A DNA stretch of 64,000 nt from Streptomyces sclerotialus (GCA_000719105.1 JODX01000001.1:806001-870000), one strand, 5' to 3'. Numbered from the stretch's first letter, positions 36,644 to 45,166 are shown. The notes: a model not told the origin generated them from the sequence alone. Program-made: numbers and translations.

Positions 36644-38005
36644 ATGGACAAGCAGCAGGAGTTCGTGCTCCGCACGCTCGAGGAGCGCGACATCCGGTTC
36701 GTACGCCTGTGGTTCACGGACGTGCTGGGCTTCCTCAAGTCCGTGGCCGTGGCCCCGGCCGAGCTGGAACAGGCCTTCGACGAGGGCATCGGCTTCGACG
36801 GCAGCGCCATCGAGGGTTTCGCCCGCGTTTACGAGTCCGACATGATCGCCAAGCCGGATCCGTCGACGTTCCAGGTCCTGCCGTGGCGCGCGGAGGCACC
36901 GGGCACGGCCCGTATGTTCTGCGACATCCTCATGCCCGACGGCTCCCCCTCCTTCGCGGACCCGCGATATGTCCTGAAGCGAGCGCTCGCCAAGGCGTCC
37001 GACCTGGGCTTCACCTTCTACACCCACCCCGAGATCGAGTTCTTCCTGCTGAAGGACAAGCCGGTCGACGGCTCGGTGCCCACTCCCGCGGACAACTCCG
37101 GCTACTTCGACCACACCCCGCAGAACATCGGCATGGACTTCCGCCGCACGGCGATCACCATGCTGGAGTCGATGGGCATCTCGGTCGAGTTCTCCCACCA
37201 CGAGGGCGCCCCCGGCCAGCAGGAGATCGACCTGCGCTACGCCGACGCGCTCTCCACCGCCGACAACGTCATGACGTTCCGCCTGATCATGAAGCAGGTG
37301 GCGCTGGAGCAGGGCGTCCAGGCGACGTTCATGCCGAAGCCGTTCTCGGAGTACCCGGGCAGCGGCATGCACACCCACCTCTCGCTCTTCGAAGGTGACC
37401 GGAACGCGTTCTACGAGTCGGGCTCGGAGTACCAGCTCTCCAAGGTCGGCCGCTCCTTCATCGCGGGCCTGCTGAAGCACGCCGCGGAGATCTCCGCGGT
37501 GACCAACCAGTGGGTCAACTCCTACAAGCGCATCTGGGGCGGCACCGAGCGCACGGCGGGCGCGGGCGGCGAGGCCCCCTCGTACATCTGCTGGGGCCAC
37601 AACAACCGCTCCGCCCTGGTCCGCGTCCCCATGTACAAGCCGGGCAAGACGGGCTCGGCCCGGGTCGAGGTCCGCTCCATCGACTCCGGCGCCAACCCGT
37701 ACCTGGCCTACGCCGTCCTCCTGGCCGCCGGCCTGAAGGGCATCGAGGAGGGCTACGAGCTCCCGCCGGGCGCCGAGGACGACGTCTGGGCCCTCTCGGA
37801 CGCCGAACGCCGCGCGATGGGCATCGAACCCCTCCCGCAGAACCTGGGCGAGGCCCTGACCCTGATGGAGCGCAGCGACCTCGTCGCCGAGACCCTCGGC
37901 GAGCACGTCTTCGACTTCTTCCTGCGCAACAAGCGGCAGGAGTGGGAGGAGTACCGGTCGGAGGTCACCGCGTTCGAGCTGCGGAAGAACTTGCCGGTGC
38001 TGTAG
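36644..38005 (+). CDS. glnA2: GlnA2-type glutamine synthetase-like gamma-glutamylpolyamine synthetase
   Basis: A 453-residue GSI-fold enzyme. Signature segments are GFDGSAIEGFARVYESDM, the metal Glu in HPEIEFFLL, the GSGMHTHLSLF ATP/glutamate region, and NRSALVRVP for glutamate/ATP binding. The protein starts MDKQQEFVLRTLEERDIRFVR with GGAAGC upstream. In S. coelicolor the gene beside glnE in this family is GlnA2, reported to glutamylate polyamines rather than ammonia, and I base the name on that context. The adenylylation motif NLYDLP of classic GS is only partly conserved (GYELPP), so control by GlnE is uncertain. Confidence 0.85.
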   Translation: MDKQQEFVLRTLEERDIRFVRLWFTDVLGFLKSVAVAPAELEQAFDEGIGFDGSAIEGFARVYESDMIAKPDPSTFQVLPWRAEAPGTARMFCDILMPDGSPSFADPRYVLKRALAKASDLGFTFYTHPEIEFFLLKDKPVDGSVPTPADNSGYFDHTPQNIGMDFRRTAITMLESMGISVEFSHHEGAPGQQEIDLRYADALSTADNVMTFRLIMKQVALEQGVQATFMPKPFSEYPGSGMHTHLSLFEGDRNAFYESGSEYQLSKVGRSFIAGLLKHAAEISAVTNQWVNSYKRIWGGTERTAGAGGEAPSYICWGHNNRSALVRVPMYKPGKTGSARVEVRSIDSGANPYLAYAVLLAAGLKGIEEGYELPPGAEDDVWALSDAERRAMGIEPLPQNLGEALTLMERSDLVAETLGEHVFDFFLRNKRQEWEEYRSEVTAFELRKNLPVL

Positions 38006-38029
38006 GCGTACGCCTACCCGGGGGCCACA

Positions 38030-38049
38030 CCCACGGGCGCGCCCGTGGG
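38030..38049. terminator. Bidirectional terminator between glnA2 and the VOC gene
   Basis: A 20-base perfect palindrome built from CCCACGGGC and its complement around GC, 24 bases after the glnA2 stop and 58 bases from the VOC stop. It can form a hairpin in both transcripts. Confidence 0.65.
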
Positions 38050-38107
38050 CGTCCGGCCCCGCCGGGGTCTCTCCCGGGGGGCCGGTGTTCCTGCCGGAGG
38101 CCCGCCG

Positions 38108-38554
38108 CTAGCGCTCGGCGAGCTCGGTCAACAGCTTGTGCAGCGGCTTCTCCGCACGCTGCCGGTACTCCTGGATCGCCCACCCGTTGCCGTCCGGGTC
38201 CGTGAAGTACATGAACGTGGCGCCGTCGGTGGGTGCGTACTCCACCGGCTCCGACACCTCCAGACCCCGGTCGAGCAGTTCGGCACGCGCCGCCTTGATG
38301 TCGGACACGCACAGCTGGAGGCCCCGGTAGGAGCCGGGCTGCGGCTTCGGGCCCTGCAGCGCCGCGTCCCAGAAGGCGTCTTGGGCGAGGAGGATCGAAC
38401 AGCCGGAGCCCGGGGGCGTCAGCTGGACGAGGCGCATGCCCGGGAGGACCTCCTGGTCGATGTCGACGTGGAAGCCGACCTTGTCCCGGTAGAAGTCGCG
38501 GGACCGGTCGATGTCAGTGACGGGCAGCGGGATCACTTCGAGTGTGTACTGCAT
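38108..38554 (-). CDS. VOC (glyoxalase-fold) family protein
   Basis: A 148-residue single vicinal-oxygen-chelate protein of paired beta-alpha-beta-beta-beta units: PLPVTDIDRSRDFYRDKVGF and GLQLCVSDIKAARAELLDRG, then FTDPDGNGWAIQEY with the metal-side Glu. It resembles lactoylglutathione lyase-like or antibiotic-binding proteins. The substrate is unknown. In the Streptomyces genomes I recall it sits directly beside glnE, whereas here about 3.5 kb of other DNA lies between them. Confidence 0.85.
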   Translation of the reverse strand: MQYTLEVIPLPVTDIDRSRDFYRDKVGFHVDIDQEVLPGMRLVQLTPPGSGCSILLAQDAFWDAALQGPKPQPGSYRGLQLCVSDIKAARAELLDRGLEVSEPVEYAPTDGATFMYFTDPDGNGWAIQEYRQRAEKPLHKLLTELAER

Positions 38555-38669
38555 GTCTGCTCCTCCGCATCAGGCGAGCCGGCTCCCGCCCACCCAAGCC
38601 GATGAAGCCCCCGGAGCGCCACCACCAGGACGACGATCTGTCCGGCGTCACCGGCTCTCCTCCCGGGCT

Positions 38670-38777
38670 CTGCGGTTGGGCTCGGGCCGTGCGACCTTGA
38701 TCCGATGGGTTCGGCGGATCCGTGAGGAGGCCGAGCGTGACGGCGCCGGGGCGCAGTAGCAGCACCTTCACTCGGCT
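38670..38777 (+). repeat. Left copy of the glnE leader (candidate attL scar)
   Basis: From CTGCGGTTGGGCTCG to ACCTTCACTCGGCT, this 108-base stretch aligns with the glnE leader and first codons at 42064-42205, with substitutions and a 34-base shorter middle. Similarity stops abruptly after CTCGGCT, directly before foreign sequence. The 14-base core ACCTTCACTCGGCT (38764-38777) is identical in both copies. Confidence 0.8.
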
Positions 38778-38793
38778 TAGCCGCAATCCGTAG
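38737..38793 (+). pseudogene. Orphan 5' fragment of glnE
   Basis: GTG and 17 further codons read VTAPGRSSSTFTRLSRNP and stop. The real glnE starts MTAPGRRSSTFTRLLRHGF. The ribosome binding site GGAGG is retained. The fragment is the severed head of an earlier glnE. Confidence 0.8.
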
Positions 38794-38802
38794 CTCCGAG
38801 CA

Positions 38803-39264
38803 TCACCGCGGACGCGGACGAACACACTGCGACTCCACGGGCACCCGGCACCGCACCTGCTTCCCGATGGCCGACTGCTGTACATGCCATCCGGGCGCGA
38901 GCAGGTCGACCACCCCGAGTCCCCGCCCGCCCTCCGCGTCCGCACTGTCCAGCGGCGTCTCGCGACGCCTGGTCGAGATGCCGGGATCCGGGTCGTGCAC
39001 GTTCACCGCGATGCCGTACAACGTCACGTACACCTCCGCCACGAGCGGTACGTGGTCTCCGCAAGCCCGTACGGAGTTGCCGACCAGTTCGGAGAGGACG
39101 AGCAGCACGGAGTCGACGACATCGGCAGCGAGGCCCTGAGCCAGCAGCCCGGTGCGCGCCAGCTCCCTCACGGCCCGCAGGTTGGAAGACGAAGCGCAGA
39201 AGTGCACGGCGAAGCCCTGCGGGCAGTGGCGCAGGTAGTAGCCGGGAATCGGGGTGGGGGACAT
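38803..39264 (-). CDS. RsbW/SpoIIAB-like ATP-binding protein (anti-sigma kinase type)
   Basis: A 153-residue GHKL ATPase. N-box SELVGNSVRACG, G1-box VHDPDPG (DxGxG type with a Pro), G2 GGRGLGVVDLLA. ATG 39264 follows GAGGAG. Such short ATPases in Streptomyces pair with XRE/DUF5753 and DUF397 proteins in WhiJ-like sets that control development. It is divergent from the XRE gene across 148 bases and starts the island just right of the severed glnE head. Confidence 0.85.
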   Translation of the reverse strand: MSPTPIPGYYLRHCPQGFAVHFCASSSNLRAVRELARTGLLAQGLAADVVDSVLLVLSELVGNSVRACGDHVPLVAEVYVTLYGIAVNVHDPDPGISTRRRETPLDSADAEGGRGLGVVDLLAPGWHVQQSAIGKQVRCRVPVESQCVRPRPR

Positions 39265-39372
39265 GACGTCTCCTCGACGGTGGGGGGTTGGCACGACGCC
39301 ACTTTCCTCTGGCCGCGCGCTTTTCTCCCTCGGGTAGAAAGATTTCGACCCGGACGGGTGAAGTAGTCGTGA

Positions 39373-39393
39373 CGGTGTGCGACAGGCACACCG
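39373..39393. promoter_or_regulatory. Hairpin/operator upstream of the XRE gene
   Basis: CGGTGTGC-gacag-GCACACCG, perfect eight-base arms, ending 19 bases before the XRE start. It is a good candidate operator for the XRE protein or a leader hairpin. Confidence 0.55.
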
Positions 39394-39412
39394 GTCCTGC
39401 CACACTCCGTTC

Positions 39413-40279
39413 ATGCCCAACTCGCCCCTCGTGCCGACCATTCGACGCCGCCGCCTGGGTGCCAGCCTGCGAGGCTTCCGCAGCGAAGCCGGTATGACGC
39501 TGGACAGCGCCGCAGGAGCCATGGGCTGGAAAGCGCCGAAGCTCTCGAAGATCGAAAGTGCCACCCAGTCGATCAAAGCAAGCGAGGTCGGCGCCCTCCT
39601 GAGCGTGTACGGAATCGAGGATGCCCAGGTGAAGGAGGCGCTGGGCGCTCTTGCGCAGGACGCGGGCAAAAAGGGCTGGTGGCAGACGTACAGCGCAATC
39701 GTGTCACCCGCCTACGCCGACTACATCTCTTTGGAAGCGGATGCCGAAACCATCTGCGCATGGTCGCCACTGATCATTCCTGGACTGCTTCAGACAGCCG
39801 CCTACGCGCGCGAAACCATCGCCGGCATCACAACGACACGCACACCGGAAGAAGTGGCCGCCCTGACCGAAGTGCGCATGGCCCGACAGTCCGTCCTCTC
39901 CCGCCCAGGGACGACCCTTGAACTGTGGGCGATCATCCATGAGGCCGCGCTGTACCAGCGCTTCGTCGTGCGCCCCATGACCATGCGCGAACAACTCAGG
40001 CGCCTTCTGGACGCTTCGGAGATGCCCAGTGTCACAGTCCAGTTGATGCCGCTGAACTCCACTACTCACCCCGGCGTTGTCGGAGGCTTCACCGTGACGG
40101 CATTCCCTCGGCCCATGCCTCCGATGGTGCTCTTGGAGAATCTCAGCGGCGCGACGTACGTTGAGGGCGACGACGCGACGCCTTTCACCAAGGCCTTCGA
40201 ACGCATCCGCGCGGCGGCCCTTCCGGTGGAGGACTCGCTCGCGAGGATCGCCGAGTTGGAGGAGAGACACCGCAAGTGA
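39413..40279 (+). CDS. XRE-family regulator with DUF5753 domain (WhiJ/Scr1 type)
   Basis: A 288-residue protein. HTH at residues 10-65 (RRRLGASLRGFRSEAGMTL, then KLSKIESATQSIKASEV). DUF5753 follows (WWQTYSAIVSPAYADYISLE, then IIPGLLQTAAYARETI, and LLENLSGATYVEG). This is the standard partner of DUF397 proteins in Streptomyces. The gene is visibly less GC-rich than its neighbours in wobble positions, which fits recent acquisition. It overlaps the DUF397 gene by four bases. Confidence 0.9.
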   Translation: MPNSPLVPTIRRRRLGASLRGFRSEAGMTLDSAAGAMGWKAPKLSKIESATQSIKASEVGALLSVYGIEDAQVKEALGALAQDAGKKGWWQTYSAIVSPAYADYISLEADAETICAWSPLIIPGLLQTAAYARETIAGITTTRTPEEVAALTEVRMARQSVLSRPGTTLELWAIIHEAALYQRFVVRPMTMREQLRRLLDASEMPSVTVQLMPLNSTTHPGVVGGFTVTAFPRPMPPMVLLENLSGATYVEGDDATPFTKAFERIRAAALPVEDSLARIAELEERHRK

Positions 40280-40497
40280 ATCACCCCCAGGCCGAGCTGT
40301 ACGCGTTCGACCCCACCGAGGCGATATGGCGGAAGGCGTCCGCCAGTGGAGCGGAGCACGACTGTGTTGAGGTCGCCGATCTTCCTGGCGGTGTCCGGGC
40401 AGTGCGCGACTCGAAGAATCCGACCCGTAAGCCTCTGTGTTTCAGCGCCTCGGAGTGGGCCGCCTTCCAGAGAAGCATCATCGCCGGCGAACTGTGA
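40276..40497 (+). CDS. DUF397 small protein
   Basis: A 73-residue protein from GTG 40276, translationally coupled to the XRE gene. Signature residues: WRKASASGAEHDCVEVADLP and VRDSKNP, then FSASEWAAF. DUF397 proteins act with XRE/DUF5753 partners, possibly as antagonists. With the ATPase at 38803 this makes a WhiJ-type triad. Confidence 0.9.
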   Translation: MNHPQAELYAFDPTEAIWRKASASGAEHDCVEVADLPGGVRAVRDSKNPTRKPLCFSASEWAAFQRSIIAGEL

Positions 40498-40529
40498 TTC
40501 GCCCCCGACTCCCCATCACTCAGGACCCG

Positions 40530-40785
40530 GCTCCACACGCTGCACTGCCTGCATCGGTGCATCGGGCATTAACCGCCGAGCCCACCCCGAGGATGCTTCC
40601 GCCGCAGCTCACACACCGCCGGCTCCACCTCCGCAGACGCCTGATGCGGACACGACGCCAGCCGACGAGAGCGGTCCGCCAACCCGGCGAGCCCAGGCGC
40701 TGCATACTGCGACTTCCACCCACTCACCGTCTGCCGCGACGACACCCCCAGCAATGCGGCGACCCTGACGCCACACCGGCATGAG
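40530..40785 (-). pseudogene. IS481-type transposase N-terminal remnant
   Basis: Minus-strand text VAALLGVSSRQTVSGWKSQY, then GLAGLADRSRRLASCPHQ and AEVEPAVCELRRKHPR matches the HTH and linker of IS481-family transposases. The frame shifts near 40580 and no DDE domain follows. No terminal inverted repeats are visible. Confidence 0.75.
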
Positions 40786-40834
40786 CGGTGTGTGCGGGAG
40801 CTGGACGATCGCTTGTACGGGTGATCGACGACGG

Positions 40835-41260
40835 TCAGCGCCCCGTCGCGTTGAACTGTTTGATCAGCCCGGACAGCTCCAGAAGGCTTTCCACCCGGAA
40901 GGTGGGCAGCTTCTCCGCCTCCTTACTCTTCCACTGGATCGTGGCCCACGGGCCGCGACGGACGAGCGCGGTGTGCATGCCTGCGGCGACGGCCGGGCAC
41001 ATGTCGTTGTCGACGCGGTCCCCGACGTACAGCGTCTCGTCGACGTCGGCGGGCACCGCCTCGGCGACATGGTGGAAGAACGCCGGGTCCGGCTTGCTGG
41101 CGCCCCAGTCGTCCGAGGTGCTGATCAGGTCCACATCCCCGCTGAACAGACCGCGCAGCAGGCCTCCGGCGCGCACTGTCTGGTTCCCGGCGATGCCCAG
41201 CCACATGCCGTCGGCGCGCAGCGCGGCGAGCGCATCGCGGACGTCCGGGTACAGGTCGGC
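40835..41260 (-). pseudogene. HAD hydrolase lacking its N-terminal catalytic part
   Basis: Residues ADLYPDVRDALAALRADG through LGIAGNQTVRAGGLL, ISTSDDWGASKPDPAFFHHV and LYVGDRVDNDMCPAVAAGMH read as the C-terminal two-thirds of a haloacid-dehalogenase family phosphatase. The N-terminal DxD nucleophile motif and a start codon are absent, since upstream sequence is unrelated. It cannot be catalytic. Confidence 0.8.
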
Positions 41261-41557
41261 CTCCCGAAGTGCTCCGCCTGCCCGGCCTCGGCGCGTGCCT
41301 TCCGCTCGGCGGAGCCGGGTCACTGTCGCGACTGCGCTCCGCGCTTCGCCGCTGCCGCGTAGGTCATCGCCGTCGCACTCGCCGCCGAGTAGGACGAGTA
41401 GGAACGGAAGCGACGCGTCCGGCCGCGTCCGGCAGCGGAGACGTGAACGGTACGACCCGTCCGTTGTCAAGCCACCCCGCCGATCGACGCCCGGCCGCGG
41501 TACGCCGCCCTGACAGGTGGCCGAACTGTCGCCAGGATGGGAAGCACGGACGGGCCG
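41261..41557. other. Non-coding junction inside the island
   Basis: About 300 bases between the beheaded HAD gene and the STAS gene. The left part is where HAD homology breaks off, so a junction of insertions lies here. No gene can be supported. Confidence 0.45.
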
Positions 41558-41959
41558 ATGACGGTCGGTCGTCACGGGGCGCGAGGCGAGGTGGTTGGAG
41601 CGGTACGGGTCGATCAGGGCGCCGGCTCTCGGCTGGCCATCCGTCAGGTGCATGCGGGTGGGCGCGATCTGCTGGTGTGCCCGGCGGGCGAGTTGGACCA
41701 CGAGACGGGGCAACAGCTCAGCGAGGTGTTCCTGCGGCTGGTGGACCGTCCGGGGCGCCCGGACGAGCACCGCCGAGTGTTGCTGGACCTGTCCGGCGTC
41801 GTCCGCTGCGACCGCGGTGGCCTGTTCACCCTGCTGGGCATCTGCCAGGCGCTGGACGTGGCGGGCGTCGGAATCGTGATCACCGAGCTGAGCACCGTGG
41901 TACGCCTGACGGTCGGTCACGCGGGTCTGGGCGGCAGGCTTCCCTTGCGTCGGGGGTGA
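41558..41959 (+). CDS. STAS-domain protein (anti-sigma antagonist type) without the phospho-Ser
   Basis: A protein of about 133 residues (ATG 41537 possible). STAS fold: HAGGRDLLVCPAGELDHET, LLDLSGVVRCDRGGLFTLLG, then ITELSTVVRLTVGHAG. Classic anti-anti-sigma factors have CDSSG at the end of the third strand, with Ser phosphorylated by an RsbW-type kinase. Here CDRGG replaces it, so it cannot be switched off that way. It could be permanently active, or a non-sigma STAS protein. An RsbW-like ATPase lies 2.3 kb to the left in the same island. Confidence 0.75.
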   Translation: MTVGRHGARGEVVGAVRVDQGAGSRLAIRQVHAGGRDLLVCPAGELDHETGQQLSEVFLRLVDRPGRPDEHRRVLLDLSGVVRCDRGGLFTLLGICQALDVAGVGIVITELSTVVRLTVGHAGLGGRLPLRRG

Positions 41960-42063
41960 GGGGAGGCCGGGCGTCGGGTTACTCACGGTTTCCGAACTGT
42001 CCCCCGGCAGAAGCCACCGGCATGACACCCCCGCCCCGCCCGACCGGCGCTTCCCCCAGGTAC

Positions 42064-42205
42064 TGCGGTTAGGCTCGTGGCCGTACGACCTTGATCCGGC
42101 CGTACACCTTGAGCCGTACACCTTGATCCGACGGGTCCGGCGGATCCGGTGAGGAGGAGGGGCATGACCGCGCCGGGGCGCAGAAGCAGTACCTTCACTC
42201 GGCTG
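42064..42205 (+). repeat. Right copy of the glnE leader (candidate attR) with expanded tandem motif
   Basis: 142 bases related to 38670-38777, running from CTGCGGTTAGGCTCG into codon 14 of glnE. It contains two extra copies of the motif CCGTACACCTTGA between 42080 and 42131 that the left copy lacks. The core ACCTTCACTCGGCT is at 42192-42205. Confidence 0.8.
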
Positions 42206-45166
42206 CTGCGGCACGGCTTCACCGATCCGTCGGCCGCCGAGCGGCTGCTGGAGAGCACGGAGCTGGCGGGCATACGGAACGATCCGGTGCTGCTGGAGGC
42301 CCTCGGCGCCACCGCCGATCCCGACCTCGCGCTGCTGGGACTCGTACGGCTGCTGGAGGCACAGCCCGATCCCACGGCGCGGCGGGAGCTGCTGGACACG
42401 CTCATCTCCGCCAAGCCGCTGCGCGACCGGCTGCTCGGGGTGCTCGGTGCGTCGGAGGCGCTCGGGGACCATCTCGCCCGGCATCCGCGGGACTGGCGGG
42501 CGCTCGTGACGTACGAGCCGCGGGATCTGCATCCGGGTGTGGAGGACTTCGAGCGGGGGCTCGCCGGGGCCGGGGATCCGGTGTCCCTCCGGGTGGCCTA
42601 CCGGCGGTGCCTGCTGTCGATCGCCGCCCGTGACGTGTGCGGGACCATCGACGTCGCGCAGACCGCCGCCGAGCTCGCCGACCTGGCCACCGCCACGCTG
42701 CGGGCCGCGCTCGCCATCGCCCGTACCGCCGCGCCGGAGGACGCCGCGGTGTGCCGGCTCGCCGTCATCGCGATGGGCAAGTGCGGGGGACACGAGCTCA
42801 ACTACGTGTCCGACGTCGACGTGATCTTCGTGGGCGAGCCCGCCGAGGGGGCCGACGAGCAGAAGGCCGTCAAGGCCGCCGGCCGGCTCGCCGCCCACAT
42901 GATGCGCATCTGCTCGCAGTCGACCGTCGAGGGCAGCATCTGGCCCGTCGACGCCAATCTGCGGCCCGAAGGGCGCAACGGGCCGCTCGTGCGGACGCTC
43001 GCCTCCCACCTCGCCTACTACCAACGGTGGGCCAAGACCTGGGAGTTCCAGGCCCTGCTCAAGGCGCGGCCCGTGGCCGGGGACGCCGAGCTCGGCGCCC
43101 AGTACGTCGCCACGCTCGCGCCCCTCGTCTGGCAGGCGGCCGAGCGTGAGAACTTCGTCGCCGACGTGCAGAAGATGCGGCGGAGAGTCGTGGAGAACAT
43201 TCCTGCCGGTGAGGTCGAGCGGGAGCTGAAGCTCGGGCCCGGCGGGCTGCGGGACGTCGAGTTCGCCGTGCAGCTGCTGCAGCTCGTGCACGGGCGCGCG
43301 GACACGTCGCTGCGCAGCGGCACCACCCTCGACGCGCTGCGGGCGCTCGCCGAGGGCGGGTATGTGGGGCGGGCCGACGCCGAGCAGCTCGACCAGGCGT
43401 ACCGGTTCCTCAGGTCCATGGAGCACCGGATCCAGCTGTACCGGCTGCGCCGCACCCACCTCCTGCCCGAGGCCGAGGCCGATCTGCGGCGCCTCGGGCG
43501 GTCGCTGGGGCTGCGCACGGAACCCGTCCAGGGGCTGCTGCGGGAGTGGAAGCGGCACGCGGCCGCGGTGCGGCGGCTGCACGAGAAGCTGTTCTACCGG
43601 CCGTTGCTCGACGCCGTCGCCCAGCTCGCGCCCGGCGAGGCCCGGCTGAGTGCCGGAGCCGCCCGGGAGCGGCTCGTCGCGCTCGGGTACGCGGACCCGG
43701 CGGCGGCGCTACGGCATCTGGAGGCGCTGGCGTCGGGCGTGTCGCGCAAGGCGGCGATCCAGCGGACGCTGCTGCCGGTGATGCTGGGGTGGTTCGCCGA
43801 CTCGGCGGACCCGGACGCGGGGCTGCTCAACTTCCGCAAGGTGTCCGACGCCCTGGGCAGGACACCCTGGTACCTGCGGCTGCTCCGGGACGAGGGGGCC
43901 GCCGCCGAGAACCTCGCGCGCGTGCTGTCCGCCGGCCGACTGGCCCCCGACCTGCTGATGCGGGCCCCCGAGGCCGTCGCGCTGCTCGGCGACGGGGACG
44001 GCGGCCGCGGCGGACTCGAACCGCGGGGGCGGGCCCAGCTCGAGCAGGAGATACTCGCCGCCGTCGGGCGCGCCGACGGGGCCCGGCAGGCGGTCACCGC
44101 CGCGCGCGGGGTGCGGCGCCGCGAACTGTTCCGTACGTCCGCCGCGGACATCGTCGGCTCGTACGGCACCGACGGGTCGCCGGGCGACGTCGACCACGGC
44201 CGGCTGGTGGACCTGGTCGGCGACGCGGTGTCGGACCTGACGGCGGCGACGCTGGCCGGGACGTTGCGGGCCGTGGTGCAGGAGCACTACGGGGACACGC
44301 TGCCCACCCGCTTCGCCGTGATCGGCATGGGACGGTTCGGCGGGCACGAGCTGGGCTACGGTTCCGACGCCGACGTGCTGTTCGTGCACGAGCCGTGGGA
44401 GGGCACCGACGAGCAGGAGGCCGCGCGGGCCGCGAACACGGTCGTCGCGGAGATGCGGCGGCTTCTCCAGGTCCCGAGCACCGACCCGCCGCTGCTGATC
44501 GACGCCGACCTGCGGCCCGAGGGCAAGTCAGGGCCGCTGGTGCGGACCCTGAAGTCGTACGAGGCGTACTACCGGCGGTGGTCGCTGGTGTGGGAGTCGC
44601 AGGCGCTGCTGCGGGCCGAGTTCGTCGCGGGCGACGAGGACCTGGGGCGGCGGTTCACCGAGCTGATCGATCCCCTGCGCTATCCGCGGCAGGGGCTCGG
44701 GGACGACGCCGTACGGGACATCCGGCGGCTGAAGGCGCGCATGGAGTCCGAGCGGCTGCCGCGCGGCGCCGATCCGACGCTGCACACCAAGCTGGGGCGC
44801 GGCGGGCTGTCCGACGTCGAGTGGACCGTGCAGCTGATGCAGTTGCGGCACGGCGCCGGGGAGCCGGGGCTGCGGACCACGCGGACCCGGGCGGGGCTGG
44901 CCGCGGCGCGTGCCGCCGGGCTGGTCCCCGAGGAGGACGCCGCGACGCTGGACGAGGCCTGGGTGCTGGCCACCCGGGTGCGCAACGCCGTGATGCTGGT
45001 GCGCGGGCGGGCCGGGGACACGTTCCCCTCGGACGCGCGCGAGCTGGGCGCCGTGGGCCGCTACCTCGGGTACGGCCCCGGGCACGTGGGGGACATGCTG
45101 GACGACTACCGGAGGGTCACGCGGCGCGCTCGGGCTGTGGTGGAGTCCCTGTTCTACGGGACGTAG
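42164..45166 (+). CDS. glnE: Bifunctional glutamine synthetase adenylyltransferase/deadenylase
   Basis: A 1000-residue enzyme that adds and removes AMP on glutamine synthetase. ATG 42164 follows GAGGAGGAGG. Two nucleotidyltransferase domains: the N-terminal deadenylase-type with GGHELNYVSDVDVIFVGE near residue 208 and the C-terminal adenylylase with GGHELGYGSDADVLFVHE near 727, joined by the regulatory helical linker. Length is usual for actinobacteria. The promoter, leader and first 14 codons lie in the right-hand repeat, so they may have been supplied by the island rather than by the ancestral gene. Confidence 0.95.
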   Translation: MTAPGRRSSTFTRLLRHGFTDPSAAERLLESTELAGIRNDPVLLEALGATADPDLALLGLVRLLEAQPDPTARRELLDTLISAKPLRDRLLGVLGASEALGDHLARHPRDWRALVTYEPRDLHPGVEDFERGLAGAGDPVSLRVAYRRCLLSIAARDVCGTIDVAQTAAELADLATATLRAALAIARTAAPEDAAVCRLAVIAMGKCGGHELNYVSDVDVIFVGEPAEGADEQKAVKAAGRLAAHMMRICSQSTVEGSIWPVDANLRPEGRNGPLVRTLASHLAYYQRWAKTWEFQALLKARPVAGDAELGAQYVATLAPLVWQAAERENFVADVQKMRRRVVENIPAGEVERELKLGPGGLRDVEFAVQLLQLVHGRADTSLRSGTTLDALRALAEGGYVGRADAEQLDQAYRFLRSMEHRIQLYRLRRTHLLPEAEADLRRLGRSLGLRTEPVQGLLREWKRHAAAVRRLHEKLFYRPLLDAVAQLAPGEARLSAGAARERLVALGYADPAAALRHLEALASGVSRKAAIQRTLLPVMLGWFADSADPDAGLLNFRKVSDALGRTPWYLRLLRDEGAAAENLARVLSAGRLAPDLLMRAPEAVALLGDGDGGRGGLEPRGRAQLEQEILAAVGRADGARQAVTAARGVRRRELFRTSAADIVGSYGTDGSPGDVDHGRLVDLVGDAVSDLTAATLAGTLRAVVQEHYGDTLPTRFAVIGMGRFGGHELGYGSDADVLFVHEPWEGTDEQEAARAANTVVAEMRRLLQVPSTDPPLLIDADLRPEGKSGPLVRTLKSYEAYYRRWSLVWESQALLRAEFVAGDEDLGRRFTELIDPLRYPRQGLGDDAVRDIRRLKARMESERLPRGADPTLHTKLGRGGLSDVEWTVQLMQLRHGAGEPGLRTTRTRAGLAAARAAGLVPEEDAATLDEAWVLATRVRNAVMLVRGRAGDTFPSDARELGAVGRYLGYGPGHVGDMLDDYRRVTRRARAVVESLFYGT

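Noticed and set aside
38555..38669. Extension of the glnE leader duplication further to the left
   Set aside because: Only scattered similarity to 41950-42063. Convincing alignment begins at CTGCGGTT.
40498..40834. Complete insertion sequence
   Set aside because: Only the N-terminal transposase part is readable. There is no DDE region and no terminal inverted repeats.
40835..43582. 915-codon minus-strand frame from the HAD remnant through glnE
   Set aside because: Only its last 140 codons resemble a protein (HAD C-terminus). The rest is antisense to glnE and the STAS gene.
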